A DNA stretch of 64,000 nucleotides from Neocallimastix lanati (nom. inval.) (taxonomy: Eukaryota > Neocallimastigomycota > Neocallimastigomycetes > Neocallimastigales > Neocallimastigaceae): contig JACVTC010000074.1 of the NCBI GenBank assembly GCA_016946835.1, forward strand, positions 246,501 to 310,500, read 5' to 3'. The position numbers and the translations under genes are program-made. Within the stretch, counting starts at the first letter, position 1. Every line of letters begins with the position of its first letter. Below, in pieces: positions 1 through 10,180 of the stretch. The notes below the pieces were generated by a model. It saw only the letters and a list, made by a program, of their open reading frames with translations. It was not told where the DNA came from and made no database searches.

Positions 1-547
1 TGAGGTCGTAAGGTAACGATTTATAAAGGTAATAATATTTAGCTTCATCACTAAACTTATCATTTAAATCCTTGAGTTTATTAAAAATATTTATCATATT
101 AGACAAAAATAATTCAAAATCTTCATTTTTGTTAAAGGACATTAATTCCAATTCTTTTCTATAATTTATTTTCCTTTGCTCTTCACTTTCTAAGTAGGTA
201 GATTTAATCAGCTTCCAAACTTGATGTGCTGACTTTATTCTGAAATCTATTTTAATCTTGATTGAGTCATCAAGATTAAGACTTATTATTCTCTTCGTCA
301 TTGCGTCATTTTTTATTTGCTTTTTAGTCACTCCTTTTGCGTAGTACAGGTCCTTAGTGCACATAATTGGAATACATCCTTCTTCATATTCGCTGTCTGA
401 TTTATGTATTATCTTAACATTATCTTCGTAAATATATGATTCTAATTCATGGGTGACAAGTAACAGTTCCATATCAGAGGCCCAACAAGGATAATTCTTT
501 TTACTCAATACTTTGGCGTTAGATGAAATTGTTAATGATTCACTCAT
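1..547 (-). mobile_element. Ty1/copia gag fragment, runs off left edge
   Basis: An open frame starts at the ATG at 547 on the minus strand and runs through the left window edge, about 180 residues. It opens MSESLTISS and has the pattern of copia Gag proteins of the UBN2/DUF4219 type: an early tryptophan segment (NYPCWASDMELLL) and later a VWKLIKSTYLES segment, where Gag aligns with 'W..L...Y'. In a copia element this gives the structural particle protein. No protease or polymerase is in view because the element continues left. The frame is open throughout the visible part, so this is one of the less eroded fossils here. The copia assignment rests on sequence pattern only. Confidence 0.7.
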
Positions 548-1412
548 TTTGTTTTATTTTTATTTTTTTTTTAAAGAAACAACAAAAATAAAATATGTAA
601 TTATTATATTGAATAATCAATAAATGATTTAATCGTAAATATTTCTGAATTTTAATATTAAAAACTCGTTATATAATATTATAAAACACTAGTAGAGTCA
701 AACTGAGACTCTTAATCTATTAAAAATATTTCTTTGAAATTGAGATTTCGATCTCTACTTCTTTTAATAATATCTTTATTAATAAGGTTATTGTTTATAA
801 TTAATTGTGTAATACAATTATATAAACATTATTTATTACATTTAATGTAACTATATTTGGTTGTTTATGTAAGTATATGATGTACGTCATATATGCGCCA
901 CAATACATTTACATAACAATACATGTTTAATTATTTAATATATTAATAATATTATATTCTAAGTTATTATATAACTAACTATAATATAGTATCATAATAT
1001 TAAACTTTATTTCTAACAATGTTTAATATAAACAAAATATACAGATGTCATCTGATTAATTACTTCATATATAAATAAAAATTTTCTTAACGTTCCAATT
1101 ATAAATATTAATCATCAACCAAATAAAATATTGAGATAAATCATGTTTCTAAAAATAATAATCAATAATTTTTTTTAAGCAAAATTAATATATTATATGA
1201 ATTCAAATAGTACTTTTTAGAAATATAAATAAAGTCAAATTATATTTTTTTTCCTTTTCGAAATTATTTAAAGAAAGTAATAAAATAATTAATAAGCAAC
1301 TATAATTCATAATAACTTTTTTTTCGGAATTAAACTAACATGAGCAGAAATAACTTAAGAAGTAATACTTGAAATAATATCAATTCTACCCAAGACCAAA
1401 TAATAAACATCA
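548..1412. other. AT-rich leader / LTR-like spacer between two copia fragments
   Basis: No gene is seen. A hairpin (AGAGTC at 694-699 pairing with GACTCT at 707-712) is followed directly by TTAATCT. The same arrangement recurs in copia LTR-like sequence near 26.5, 46.1 and 60.2 kb, so part of this stretch is probably the 5' LTR and leader of the minus-strand copia at 1-547. A short palindromic segment lies near 875-892. LTR ends could not be fixed. Confidence 0.45.
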
Positions 1413-2880
1413 GTGAATATGAACTCACAAAAGGGGTTCACTTTTAACTACAGTGAAAACTTTAACCATATTACGGAATTGACAACAGATAACTTTGTTA
1501 ACTGGAAAACAAATATCCTTTATCTCCTTTGTATTAATAACCTTGATGACTACATAAGTCATGAAAAAGTGAAAAAGATAAGAAGGAGAGATATAACAGA
1601 AAACATTGAAAAATATATAATTGATAAATTCTATAATTCGCTCGTGTACGAAATCGGAACGAGCGAAAAAGATATTAAAAATAATATATTAGTAAAATGG
1701 ATCATAACAAATAATCTTGTTGAGAACAAAAAAATATTGGAAAGTTAAAGCAAAACGGCTTTCCAATTATGGGAACTACTCAACAAGTCTTTTACTTTAG
1801 GACCTGAACAAAGAAAAATGGTCCTAAAAGACAAAATCAATAAATTGAAATATAATATAGAAGATGACGTTCATATTTTCTTAACTGTCTTACAAAATCT
1901 CCTGGACGAATTGGAAAGAATAGACTCCGATATTAATGACAATATTAAGGTCGGTATTTTGAATCGAGCTCTCCCTGAAAACATTAGATTTATTAATGTT
2001 TTCCAATAAAACAATAATTGGACAAAATGCTGCGACTATGTCAAAAGGATAATACCAGATATTGTTTTCTCTAAAATCAGGGAAACAACTTTAATCGAAC
2101 AAAACCCGAAGAATATATTTAGTTTAGAAAATGGACGAAAAATCTCTAAACCTAAGAAAATAAAATACAAAAAAGAAGAAATGGAAAATGCTACCTTTGT
2201 GGAAAGTTCGGACTCTACCGAAAAGACTGCTTAACAGCAAATTCAATAAAAACAAAAGAAGCAACAAACAACATAAAAGAAAAAGCAATACAAAAAAATT
2301 CAACAAAGAAAAACCAAGAGAAGGTCATGCATATCTATTAAACGATAAAAAGGATTATAATGAAAACTACCAAGACTTCTCAAGAGACTATAACTCGGAC
2401 AACTGTTTTGAATTAAACAATTTAGTGATCAACAAGCCAACAAAAATTGATAAAAGAAGCAACAATAATAATATTACACAATGGATTCTGGATTCCGGTG
2501 CCTCAATTAATGTAACAAATAACATTAATATATAATCAAACACCAGAAAAGAAAAAATAAAAATATCTCTTGCCAATGGAAAGGAAACATATGCCAACTA
2601 CATTGGTGATTTCAACGCATATATAAACAATCATAAATTTATTTTAAAGAACGTTCATTATTCTAAATTTATCAAGAAAAATTTAATATCAATCAATCAA
2701 TTAATAACACAAAATTATGAAATTGTTTTCAATAACTATAAAAACTCACAAATCGCAATCATCTATGACGACAAAGGTAATAGAATATATCAATCAGCTT
2801 TTGAGAATCTTCATTGCAATAAACTTTTAAAACAAATAATTAAATGGTATGGTTCATATAGTTTTGGGAAATATAATAAT
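1413..2880 (+). mobile_element. Ty1/copia gag-protease fragment
   Basis: The plus-strand coding relic begins near 1413 with a Gag N-terminus (FTFNYSENFNHITELT, then NFVNWKTNILYLL). A second Gag block near 1818-2009 (LQNLLDELERIDSDIND, then GILNRALPENIRF) matches the copia Gag at 59.2 kb. A basic linker follows, then a retropepsin active site (WILDSGASINVT, about 2485-2520), and a GAG-pre-integrase-like stretch (VHYSKFIKKNLISIN) near 2655-2700. Similarity ends near 2880, before any integrase core or reverse transcriptase. This is a truncated fossil with several interruptions. Confidence 0.75.
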
Positions 2881-3555
2881 AATTAACACGAAGATAAAAT
2901 AAAAATTAAAAATAATTTTGTTTTAAAATCAATATTTATTTATTTAAATTTATAAAAGAAAAATAATAATAATATAATTATTTATTTAATAAAGAGAAAG
3001 TTATTGATTATATTTTATTTCACTAAAAATTACATGTATTTATATTTTTTTATTAAATTAAAATTTGTAAAGCCTAACTATTTTTTAATAAACTAATTAC
3101 TAATTATTTTAATAAATGAAACATTTAAATTGAAATTGAATTATTATTTTAGTTAATAATATTATTGTTATAAATAGTAGTTATATATTATTGAATTATT
3201 AATTATTTAATAATAGTTTAATATTAATATATATAAAATATAAATAAGGAGATTATACAGAATATTTTAATTGTGGTTTAGTTAAATTTAATAATTAAAA
3301 ATAAATTTAAATTGATAACGAAAATTTTAATAACTAATTAAATAAATTTGATTATTTTCAATATAACATATTAAAAAAGAAACATAATATTAATATATTA
3401 AGTGGGCAAGGACAATATTCTTGGCTAAAGATTTTTAATACATTATAATGGAATCGGATCGATAATTCAAAAAGGAATTATAAGTTGATTGGTGATTTAT
3501 TAACTTAAGATTTCTATTTAGTAATATTTGAAGAATATTGGAAAGTCCCAATTAT
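2881..3555. other. AT-rich spacer, no gene seen
   Basis: This is low-complexity A/T sequence between the copia fragment and the hairpin cluster. I see no coding pattern or ordered repeat in it. Confidence 0.5.
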
Positions 3556-3559
3556 ATAG

Positions 3560-4210
3560 AATAGAATAATATATAAGGTTAGAATAATTTATATTATTCT
3601 TCCACAATTAGTATTATTTGTTCATTCTGTATTATAATGTAATAATCATACTAAGTTCTATTACTAAATATGATTATTAACTTCAACTTAATGACTAATT
3701 CATTAAGTTGAGAAATAAAATAAAAATAAAAATTTTACCTAATAAAGAGTTTATTATAAAATTAATTATAATAACAACACAAAAAGTAAAAGAAGGAATA
3801 TTTGGATAAATTTGGTTTAAAAAATATGTTTTTGAATAAAATGTTTTATTAATTTATTAAAGTTTAAAATATAAAATTGCTATTATTATAACTATATTTT
3901 TATAATAGTAACTCTTGATTTCTTAAAGGGAAATCAAGAGCCTTATTTATATTTTTTTATGGAAATAAGGTTAAATAAAAAGGGTTTTCTAATCTTAAAA
4001 AATATCTTATCTAGAAAAAGATTAGAAGAAAAAACTAGATAAGTTTTTTGATCGATATTCTATTCATATCGATCATCGTATATATTAAGTAAAACCAAAT
4101 ATATTATTTTATATTTGGATAAAACCTTAATATATCGATTTCCTAAATTTTAATTTAGATCATCAAATAAAAAGGAAAAATCAATAATAACCGGAATGAT
4201 CTAAATTATT
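3560..4210. repeat. Cluster of consecutive perfect inverted repeats
   Basis: About ten short perfect stems follow one another: 3564-3573 with 3590-3599; 3641-3650 with 3669-3678; 3683-3694 with 3700-3711 (12 bp); 3912-3922 with 3930-3940 (11 bp); 3941-3948 with 3963-3970; 3987-3996 with 4018-4027; 4006-4014 with 4035-4043; 4049-4058 with 4066-4075; 4080-4089 with 4126-4135, enclosing 4095-4103 with 4110-4118; and 4151-4163 with 4196-4208 (13 bp). The pairs 3987/4018 and 4006/4035 interleave, which is the strand order of an H-type pseudoknot. The stretch sits just beyond the 3' end of gypsy A and could be part of its LTR or an unrelated structured element. Confidence 0.65.
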
Positions 4211-4619
4211 CTATTTTTCTAAATATTATTTTTAAAATCTAATCTAAACTTATTAACATAAAACTATCTTTAAACTAGAATACAGAATTATAAAAAATAC
4301 AGAAACTTATTAATTGTTCTTTTAAATGTACAATGTAAAAAATAAATAAAACTAATGTTTACATTAACTTGATAATTAAATGAATAACTAAATAAAATTA
4401 ATAATATTAATAAGTGTACATATAATAATTATTTAAATAAAATTTCTAATATTATTTAAGTGTATGAATAATTACAATTATAATAAATTTGATAATAATA
4501 TCTCAATGTATGAATTAATTATAATTTAAATAAATTTATAATTATTATCAATAATTATAAAGACTAAGAAATAATAATTATTTATTAGTAAATAATTATT
4601 ATTTCTTACATTGCTCCAT
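4211..4619. other. Probable start of 3' LTR of gypsy A, AT-rich
   Basis: On the minus strand the integrase stop is followed by a short purine-containing stretch and then TGTAAGAAATAATAATT beginning near 4611, a plausible LTR start after a weak polypurine tract. No matching 5' copy was found upstream of gag, so the LTR call is tentative. Otherwise the stretch holds A/T runs only. Confidence 0.3.
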
Positions 4620-6089
4620 TTATAATGATGGTTCTTCCAGTTCTTTATTTCTTTTTACGTAAGGCTCCAACTGTGAGATATGAAATACCGGATGGAGTCG
4701 TAAATTTTCCGGGAGTTCCAAACGGTAGTTCATTCTTTCCCTCTTTTCGATGATTTTAAACGGGCCTAAATATTGAGAGGATAATTTCTTAGCTGGTTCA
4801 TTTGTAAAATAATGTCGTTTAAGATAAACTAAATCATTGACTTGAAAATTGGGGCCAGTAGATTTTCTTGTATCACCATATTTTTTAAAATCTTCTTTGG
4901 CTTTGCTTAAATGTTGACGAAGAGCATCAAAATGAGCAGCCCAGTCTCTTGTAAGAACTGAAGCATTATCTTTAAGTAAAATAGGAGGAGAATCAATAAC
5001 AGCATTAGGATGAAAGCCATAGTTAGCAAAGAAAGGAGAATGACCAATAGACTTGTTCATCGAATTATTATAAGCAAATTCACAGAGAGGTAAGTATAAG
5101 CACCATTCACTTTGAGCAGAAGAACAGTAGCATCTAAGATATTGTTCAATGACTGCATTAGCTCTTTCCACTTGACCATTTGATTGCTGATGATGAGCTG
5201 TAGCAAGTCTTGGTTTAGCACGAACAGCGGAGCAAAGAGAAGTCCAAAATTCGGATGAAAACTGGGAACCATGATCGGATACGATGGTTTTTGGAAAACC
5301 ATGATATTTAAAAACATTAAACAATAGGAGCTTGGCAGTAAGATCAGCAGAAGGGACGTCGGCACAATGCACTAAATGAACCATTTTTGTTAAATGGTCA
5401 GACACAACCATTATGCAAGTACAGTTTTGCGAAGTTGGCAGGTAGACAATAAAGTCGACCCCTATTACTTCCCAGGGTTTAGAAGGAATAGGAAGTGGTT
5501 GTAACTTACCATAGGGTTTATGCCTGCGGATTATACTTCGACAACAAACATCACACGATGCAACATAATTCTGTACGTCTTTCTTCATATTGGGCCACCA
5601 GTAGTACCTTTGAAGTTTTTCAAAAGTCCTATCTACCCCCTGATGCCCACTAGTTGGTGCGTCATGGAACGATTTTAATAGCCTAGCCTTTAACGCGGAT
5701 GGGACAATAATACGTTTTTGAAAGTGAAGTACACCTTCAATGTAACTGAACAAAGAACTTTTTAACTTTTTATCATGTTGTTTGATTTTTTTAAGAATTT
5801 CATTGCAGTATTTATCAGCTTTTTGGGCTTCAATTAAACCGCTAATATTATAGCTAATTGTGTAACAGAAAGCTTTTTCACTAATAACTGACTGCGAAAC
5901 AACCGGAATATCTTTTTTATAATCCGGCCTTCTTGAGAGTGCATCTGGTTTACCACCTTTAGCACCGGGTCTATTAGCTACCCTGAAATCAAACTTGGAA
6001 AGGAATAAGCTCCAACGAATTTGCCTTTGATTTAAGTGTTGGGGCTTCTTTAAATATAACAGATTTTTATGATCGGTCAGGACTTGCAC
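4620..6089 (-). CDS. Gypsy A RNase H end and integrase
   Basis: This open frame of 489 residues begins in the RNase H C-terminus (VLTDHKNLLYL, then GKPDALSRRPDY). The HHCC zinc domain follows (APTSGHQGVDRTFEKL, then VASCDVCCRS). The DDE core is visible as IGVDFIVYLP, TIVSDHGSQFSSEFW and HHQQSNGQVERANAVIEQYL. The tail has a GPY/F-like YLGPFKIIEKRERMNYRLEL and HPVFHISQLEPYVK, the standard gypsy integrase C-terminus. Integrase inserts the DNA copy into the genome. The frame stops shortly after this tail and no chromodomain follows. Confidence 0.88.
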   Translation of the reverse strand: MQVLTDHKNLLYLKKPQHLNQRQIRWSLFLSKFDFRVANRPGAKGGKPDALSRRPDYKKDIPVVSQSVISEKAFCYTISYNISGLIEAQKADKYCNEILKKIKQHDKKLKSSLFSYIEGVLHFQKRIIVPSALKARLLKSFHDAPTSGHQGVDRTFEKLQRYYWWPNMKKDVQNYVASCDVCCRSIIRRHKPYGKLQPLPIPSKPWEVIGVDFIVYLPTSQNCTCIMVVSDHLTKMVHLVHCADVPSADLTAKLLLFNVFKYHGFPKTIVSDHGSQFSSEFWTSLCSAVRAKPRLATAHHQQSNGQVERANAVIEQYLRCYCSSAQSEWCLYLPLCEFAYNNSMNKSIGHSPFFANYGFHPNAVIDSPPILLKDNASVLTRDWAAHFDALRQHLSKAKEDFKKYGDTRKSTGPNFQVNDLVYLKRHYFTNEPAKKLSSQYLGPFKIIEKRERMNYRLELPENLRLHPVFHISQLEPYVKRNKELEEPSL

Positions 6090-6159
6090 AGGGAACTTGG
6101 CACCTTCTAGATGGTGCCTCCAGGTATCAAAAGCAGTAATAATTGCAAGGAGTTCCTTG

Positions 6160-7383
6160 TCATAAGTCTGGGAATATTAAGACTTCATCAGTTTCAAAGG
6201 CACTCTTTAATTTATTAAATGCAGAATCAGCTTCATCGTTCCAAATAAACTGATTTTCTTTTTTGAGTAGCTTCCTTAATGGTTCCATGTTTTTTGCAAA
6301 GTTTTTAATAAATTTTCTGTAAAAATTGCACAAACCCAGGAAACTTTGAAGTTCCTTTAAATTCTTAGGGATTGGCCACTCCAAAACCGATCTTACCTTG
6401 TTTCTATCCATTCTTAATCCATTAATAGATACTACGAAGCCAAGAAAAGTGGTTTCTTTAATATGAAACTCACACTTTTCCAATTTTGCATAAAGACCAT
6501 TCTTAATTAAAAGAGAAAGCACTAATCTGACATGCTTAACGTGATCTTCTAAGTTCTTTGAGTAAATTATAATGTCATCTAAATAAACTTGAGCACAAGT
6601 TCCAATGACTTCATCAAGAACGTCTTGAATAAAACGTTGGAAAACCGAAGAGGCATTACGAAGACCAAATGGCATTACGAGATATTCATAATGACCAAGA
6701 GGAGTTCTAAATGCAGTTAAATATTCATTACCTTCTTTTACTCTGACTAGATTGTAAGCGGATCTGAGATCTAGGCGAGTGAATATTGAAGCTCCTTTGA
6801 AAGACTCAATCAAATCACTGATTCTTGGGATAGGATAGCTATTACGGATTGTAATAGTATTGAGTCTTCTGTAATCAACGACAAGCCTTAAAGTTCCATC
6901 ATGCTTCATAACAAAAAGAATTGGAGCACCTGCCGGAGATTTAGATCTTCTTATAAATTTTTTCTTCAAGTTTTCTTTAATGTATTTCCTTAAAGCCTTT
7001 AATTCTTTAACGGTTAACGAGTAAATCGGGCCATAGTAGAGTTGTCCTCCAACAATAAGATCGATAGAAATATCATACTTCCTGTGTGGAGGAAGTTTCT
7101 CTGTTTCTTTCTTTTCAAAAACAATTTTGAGATCAGAATAAAATTTTTTAATAATCGATTCATTTCTTGATTTTTCTTTGTTGCCTTCAGTAGAAGTATC
7201 CATTGCAGCACAGACATCCTCGTAGAGTTCATCTTCAGAAATAGTAGTAGGAATTATGGAATCCAAAGTTTCTTTAGCAGTATAAGAGTCCTCATCCAGC
7301 ATTGGAGCTGTAATATTAGGATTTTGAATAATAAATTTGTTTTTCCTTGATGAAGGACATTGAGATCTACAATGTTTTCCCAA
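6160..7383 (-). CDS. pol: Gypsy A reverse transcriptase
   Basis: This open frame of 407 residues carries the classic Ty3/gypsy RT blocks in order: [58 protein letters not shown], and the catalytic YLDD in VYLDDIIIYSKN. The thumb (LGFVVSINGLRMDRNKV) and connection (LQSFLGLCNFYRKFIKNF) follow, ending at the start of the RNase H region. The enzyme copies element RNA into DNA. A variable segment between protease and RT contains PPHRKYDISIDLI, the conserved lead-in to gypsy RT. All catalytic aspartates are visible. Confidence 0.88.
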   Translation of the reverse strand: MGKHCRSQCPSSRKNKFIIQNPNITAPMLDEDSYTAKETLDSIIPTTISEDELYEDVCAAMDTSTEGNKEKSRNESIIKKFYSDLKIVFEKKETEKLPPHRKYDISIDLIVGGQLYYGPIYSLTVKELKALRKYIKENLKKKFIRRSKSPAGAPILFVMKHDGTLRLVVDYRRLNTITIRNSYPIPRISDLIESFKGASIFTRLDLRSAYNLVRVKEGNEYLTAFRTPLGHYEYLVMPFGLRNASSVFQRFIQDVLDEVIGTCAQVYLDDIIIYSKNLEDHVKHVRLVLSLLIKNGLYAKLEKCEFHIKETTFLGFVVSINGLRMDRNKVRSVLEWPIPKNLKELQSFLGLCNFYRKFIKNFAKNMEPLRKLLKKENQFIWNDEADSAFNKLKSAFETDEVLIFPDL

Positions 7384-7401
7384 AAAGTAGATTTTATTCC
7401 T

Positions 7402-7641
7402 TTAATAGTCAATAAAAGGATTGTGTTTTCGTAGCCAATCTCTACCCAAGATACCATTGACTCCTTCAAGTGATATATTTCCAATGCAAAATTCAAAATT
7501 CTCAGAGTGATCCAAAGTCTTCAATTTAAGTGGTTTAGTGGTTTGCTTAATAGTCATGCATTTGTCATTAGGCAACTGAATCTTAATTGGAGAAGAGAGA
7601 CCAGTTCTTGCACAAGAAACTTCTGCCGGAACCAGAATCAA
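7402..7641 (-). CDS. Gypsy A protease, C-terminal part
   Basis: An open stretch of about 79 residues contains ISLEGVNGILGRDWLRKHNP, the 'ILG.DWL..' flap and C-terminal pattern of gypsy retropepsins. In the live family this aspartic protease cuts the Gag-Pol polyprotein inside the particle. The catalytic DSG lies just upstream, near 7640. The next domain downstream on this strand is reverse transcriptase. Confidence 0.7.
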   Translation of the reverse strand: MILVPAEVSCARTGLSSPIKIQLPNDKCMTIKQTTKPLKLKTLDHSENFEFCIGNISLEGVNGILGRDWLRKHNPFIDY

Positions 7642-8557
7642 TAAGAATGTTAGCTCTAAGGTTTTTATTATTACAGGAGATGAAGAATGTAGTTGTTACT
7701 GTTAATCTTCCCGAAGGAATGTAATTAGCTGACAAGATTTCCTTATTTGGCTTGTTTTTTCTGAATTTAGATTTCTTAAAGCGGTTCTCCGTTTTTGTAA
7801 GTTCTTTTCTTTTTCTGTGGAAAGACTTACTAGCTTTACTCTTATTATCGGATTTATGACGAATGCAGCTTTCAAGATAGCATTTTTTGTCAATACCGAT
7901 AATTGTATTAGTAGCTTCAAACAAGGTATCGGGTTTATTAAGTTTATCAAATTCTTCTCGAACCCGATCAACGAGACCCTTTCCAATGATATCGATTAGT
8001 ACTTCGTCAGGCCATCCCAAACGTCCAGCTAACCTTCGGAACTCAATAGTGTATTCGGCAGCTTCACCAAGACGAAGCTGTTTTAATCTCCAAAGTTTGT
8101 CCATAATTACATACATTTGTTTTTTCTCACTACCCGAATCAAAATTTTCCAAAAGAAGAGCTTTGAATTCATCAAATCTTAGGGATTTTAAAGTACCGTC
8201 ACCAAGTAAAGAGAGACCCCATCTTCTTGCCTTCCCTGCAAGCTTATTTATTACAAATGAATTTTTTGATTCGTCGTTTCTAAAGGAATCTGGGTGTTCC
8301 TTAAAGAAATCTTCGCTTTGAATGATGGTTTCCAGGACAGTTGGTTTACTTTTTCCCTCGTTTTCTTTAACTAATATTCCTCCTGGAGAAAAGAATGCAG
8401 GAATGAAATCAGTAATAGCTGTAATGAGTTTGGAAGCACTGCTGTTCTGGGTGATGTGATTTGTAGTGAGATTATTTAGGTTATTATTAATAAGGAGATT
8501 ATTTGGATTATCATCCTCTACAGTGAGATTATTTGAGATATCACTATTGAATTCCAT
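7583..8557 (-). CDS. gag: Gypsy A gag, with protease start at its C-terminus
   Basis: This open frame of 324 residues starts at MEFNSDISNN. The middle carries the Gag 'retrotrans' pattern (LWRLKQLRLGEAAEYTIEFR, then LAGRLGWPDEVLIDIIGKGL), the part that forms the particle shell. A lysine-rich tail (HRKRKELTKTENRFKKSKFR) probably binds nucleic acid. I see no CCHC zinc knuckle. The C-terminus reads LRANILIDSGSGRSFLCKNW, a retropepsin active site DSG, so protease begins within this frame. The start was chosen as the first ATG before the conserved block. Confidence 0.8.
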   Translation of the reverse strand: MEFNSDISNNLTVEDDNPNNLLINNNLNNLTTNHITQNSSASKLITAITDFIPAFFSPGGILVKENEGKSKPTVLETIIQSEDFFKEHPDSFRNDESKNSFVINKLAGKARRWGLSLLGDGTLKSLRFDEFKALLLENFDSGSEKKQMYVIMDKLWRLKQLRLGEAAEYTIEFRRLAGRLGWPDEVLIDIIGKGLVDRVREEFDKLNKPDTLFEATNTIIGIDKKCYLESCIRHKSDNKSKASKSFHRKRKELTKTENRFKKSKFRKNKPNKEILSANYIPSGRLTVTTTFFISCNNKNLRANILIDSGSGRSFLCKNWSLFSN

Positions 8558-8750
8558 CTTCCTAAATCTAAATATTAAATTGATAAAATAAATAATAAAA
8601 TAAAGATAAGTGTAATATGTAATATATGATAAGTAAATATAAATAATTATAACAGCAAAATTATTATAATTTCATAATTAAGCTTCTGAATTGATTATTA
8701 ATATTTTAAGTTTTATTAAAAAAATTATTTTGTATGCTGCTGTTCACCAA
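8558..8750 (-). other. Leader of gypsy A, no gene
   Basis: AT-rich sequence lies upstream of gypsy A gag. At 8737-8757, on the minus strand, a GC-richer stretch (GGTTGGTGAACAGCAGC) marks the border with the next, plus-strand gypsy fragment. It could be a primer-binding region or simply the junction. Confidence 0.35.
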
Positions 8751-9900
8751 CCGGCTTGGTCGATGAGCTGAATGTAGATTTCTCTACCATCTACAAACAA
8801 ACAGAAAAGTGTATCTTACGATTCAAGAACCATTTTGAAGTTATTCAACTCTATTCACTTTATATTCCTGATGTAGATATCATTTTAGGTATTCCTTGGA
8901 TTGAAAATCATTGTCCAATGAATTATCATGATTCAAGAAAAATATCCTTTCCTTCTGGTTATTGCGCTAGGAACTGTAATAATGGTAAAAGAAAAAGAAA
9001 AAATAAGAATAGAAGCAAGAAAGGTTCAAAGAAGTGTAATATCGATATCGAACTTGTAGAAGTAAATTCTCATGAACCAAGTATTCCATATAAGTGTAAA
9101 CCCCTTTGGGATTCCGAATCAGAAAGCGAAGCTGAATACGTCCGTGGAAGAAAAGTTAGAACCATTAACAATAGTGATAGTGATAGTGATAGTGATAGTG
9201 ATAGTGATAGTTAGTGATAGTGATAGTGATAGTGATAGTGATAGTGATAGTGATAGTGATAGTGATAGTGATAGTGATAGTGATAGTGATAGTGATAGTG
9301 ATAGTGATAGTGATAGTGATAGTGATAGTGATAGTGATAGTGATAGTGATAGTGATAGTGATAGTGATAGTGATAGTGATAGTGATAGTGATAGTGATAG
9401 TGATAGTGATAGTATTAATATTAGTGTTAAAAATAATGATTGCAGTAAAGAAAAAATTAACTTTTGTAATTTTAAAGAACTTAGTACAATAGATGAAATC
9501 CAAAAATCATGTAATTTTATTAAATCATGTAAAAATGAAATTTTAAATAAAAAAAGTAAATTGGTCGCCGAACCAACAAACTTTTTTTTTCTTATCAAAA
9601 TTTTATTTTAGACAATTTGTGTAACTGTCTGATTATTCAGAATTTAAATAATATTGTTAACGATAGTAATAATAAAATTTCTATTCCTCCTTGTTATCTC
9701 GATTACATTGAAGTTTTTGATAAAAAGAATTGTGATAAATTATCTCCCTATAGAGAATATGATTGCGAAATATATTTAATGGATAATTCAATTATATTTT
9801 ATGGTCCTATTTATCCTTTAACAGAAGCAGAAAGCGATGAATTGATAAAATATATATTAAAGAAAACTTAGCAAAAGGATTTATTAGAAAATCCAAATCA
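8751..9900 (+). mobile_element. Ty3/gypsy protease-to-RT fragment with Ser-Asp linker
   Basis: The plus-strand fragment opens inside a retropepsin (LYIPDVDIILGIPWIENHCP), continues through a basic stretch (KRKRKNKNRSKKGSKK) and an acidic stretch, then a long Ser-Asp repeat, then the entry to RT (LSPYREYDCEIYL, IIFYGPIYPLTEAESDEL, and KGFIRKSKSP near 9870-9900). It stops abruptly near 9900 against a minus-strand copia gag. The left end is equally abrupt near 8750. This is a truncated fossil wedged between two other elements, related to but distinct from gypsy A. Confidence 0.75.
9172..9413 (+). repeat. GATAGT hexanucleotide microsatellite (Ser-Asp coding)
   Basis: About 40 copies of the 6-bp unit GATAGT run almost without change from 9172 to 9413. 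Read on the plus strand in the element's frame it gives alternating Ser and Asp. It sits between the protease and RT domains of the gypsy fragment. The near-perfect copies imply recent expansion compared with the flanking fossil. Confidence 0.92.
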
Positions 9901-10180
9901 CCAATGTGTCATCATATTCATCTTCGATATATTCAGATAGATCATCTTGTATATCTCTTTTCCTTAACTTCTTAGCCTTTTCTTTGGTGATATAACCAAC
10001 TAGGTTGTTAATTGATAATAGATGAAGGATTTTGGTTTTCCATCTATTATAGTTTTCAGTATTTAATTCAACTACTCTGTTAAAATTTTCATAATAGTTA
10101 AATTTAATTGTTGGCCTGATGTCAATGGGTTCTTCAATAGTAATTACTTCATTTCTATTGTTTCTTCTTGTGTTAGCCAT
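9884..10180 (-). mobile_element. Ty1/copia gag N-terminus fragment
   Basis: A minus-strand open frame starts at 10180 (MANTRRNNRNEVITIEEPID). It carries FNYYENFNRVVELNTENYNR and KAKKLRKRDIQDDLSEYIED, clearly related to the copia Gag N-terminus at 1413. Similarity is lost near 9900 where the plus-strand gypsy fragment abuts. The remaining C-terminal residues are read from that neighbour. The leader continues upstream to about 10.7 kb. Confidence 0.75.

Larger units (their letters stand above)
4620..8557 (-). mobile_element. Ty3/gypsy element 'A', near-complete coding region
   Basis: The minus-strand order is gag, protease, reverse transcriptase, RNase H, integrase, which is the Ty3/gypsy order (integrase after RNase H). 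Large open stretches cover most of the roughly 3.9 kb, with only about three interruptions, so this is one of the younger fossils. It ends after the integrase GPY/F-type tail without a chromodomain, unlike the element at 17.4-23.0 kb. Its 5' side meets a different plus-strand gypsy fragment near 8750. Its 3' side runs into the hairpin cluster. LTRs could not be paired. Confidence 0.85.

Noticed and set aside
3560-4210. Mitochondrial DNA insert or mitochondrial hairpin element
   Set aside because: Hairpin clusters are known from chytrid-like mitochondrial genomes, but anaerobic gut fungi lack mitochondrial DNA and no mitochondrial gene is seen.
7817-8321. Plus-strand frames across gypsy A gag
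   Set aside because: Antisense shadows of the well-supported gag frame.
9119-9598. Long open frames over the GATAGT repeat on both strands (Leu-Ser, Ile-Thr and Ile-Val repeats)
   Set aside because: Every frame through a stop-free hexanucleotide repeat stays open. Only the Ser-Asp frame fits the flanking gypsy coding.
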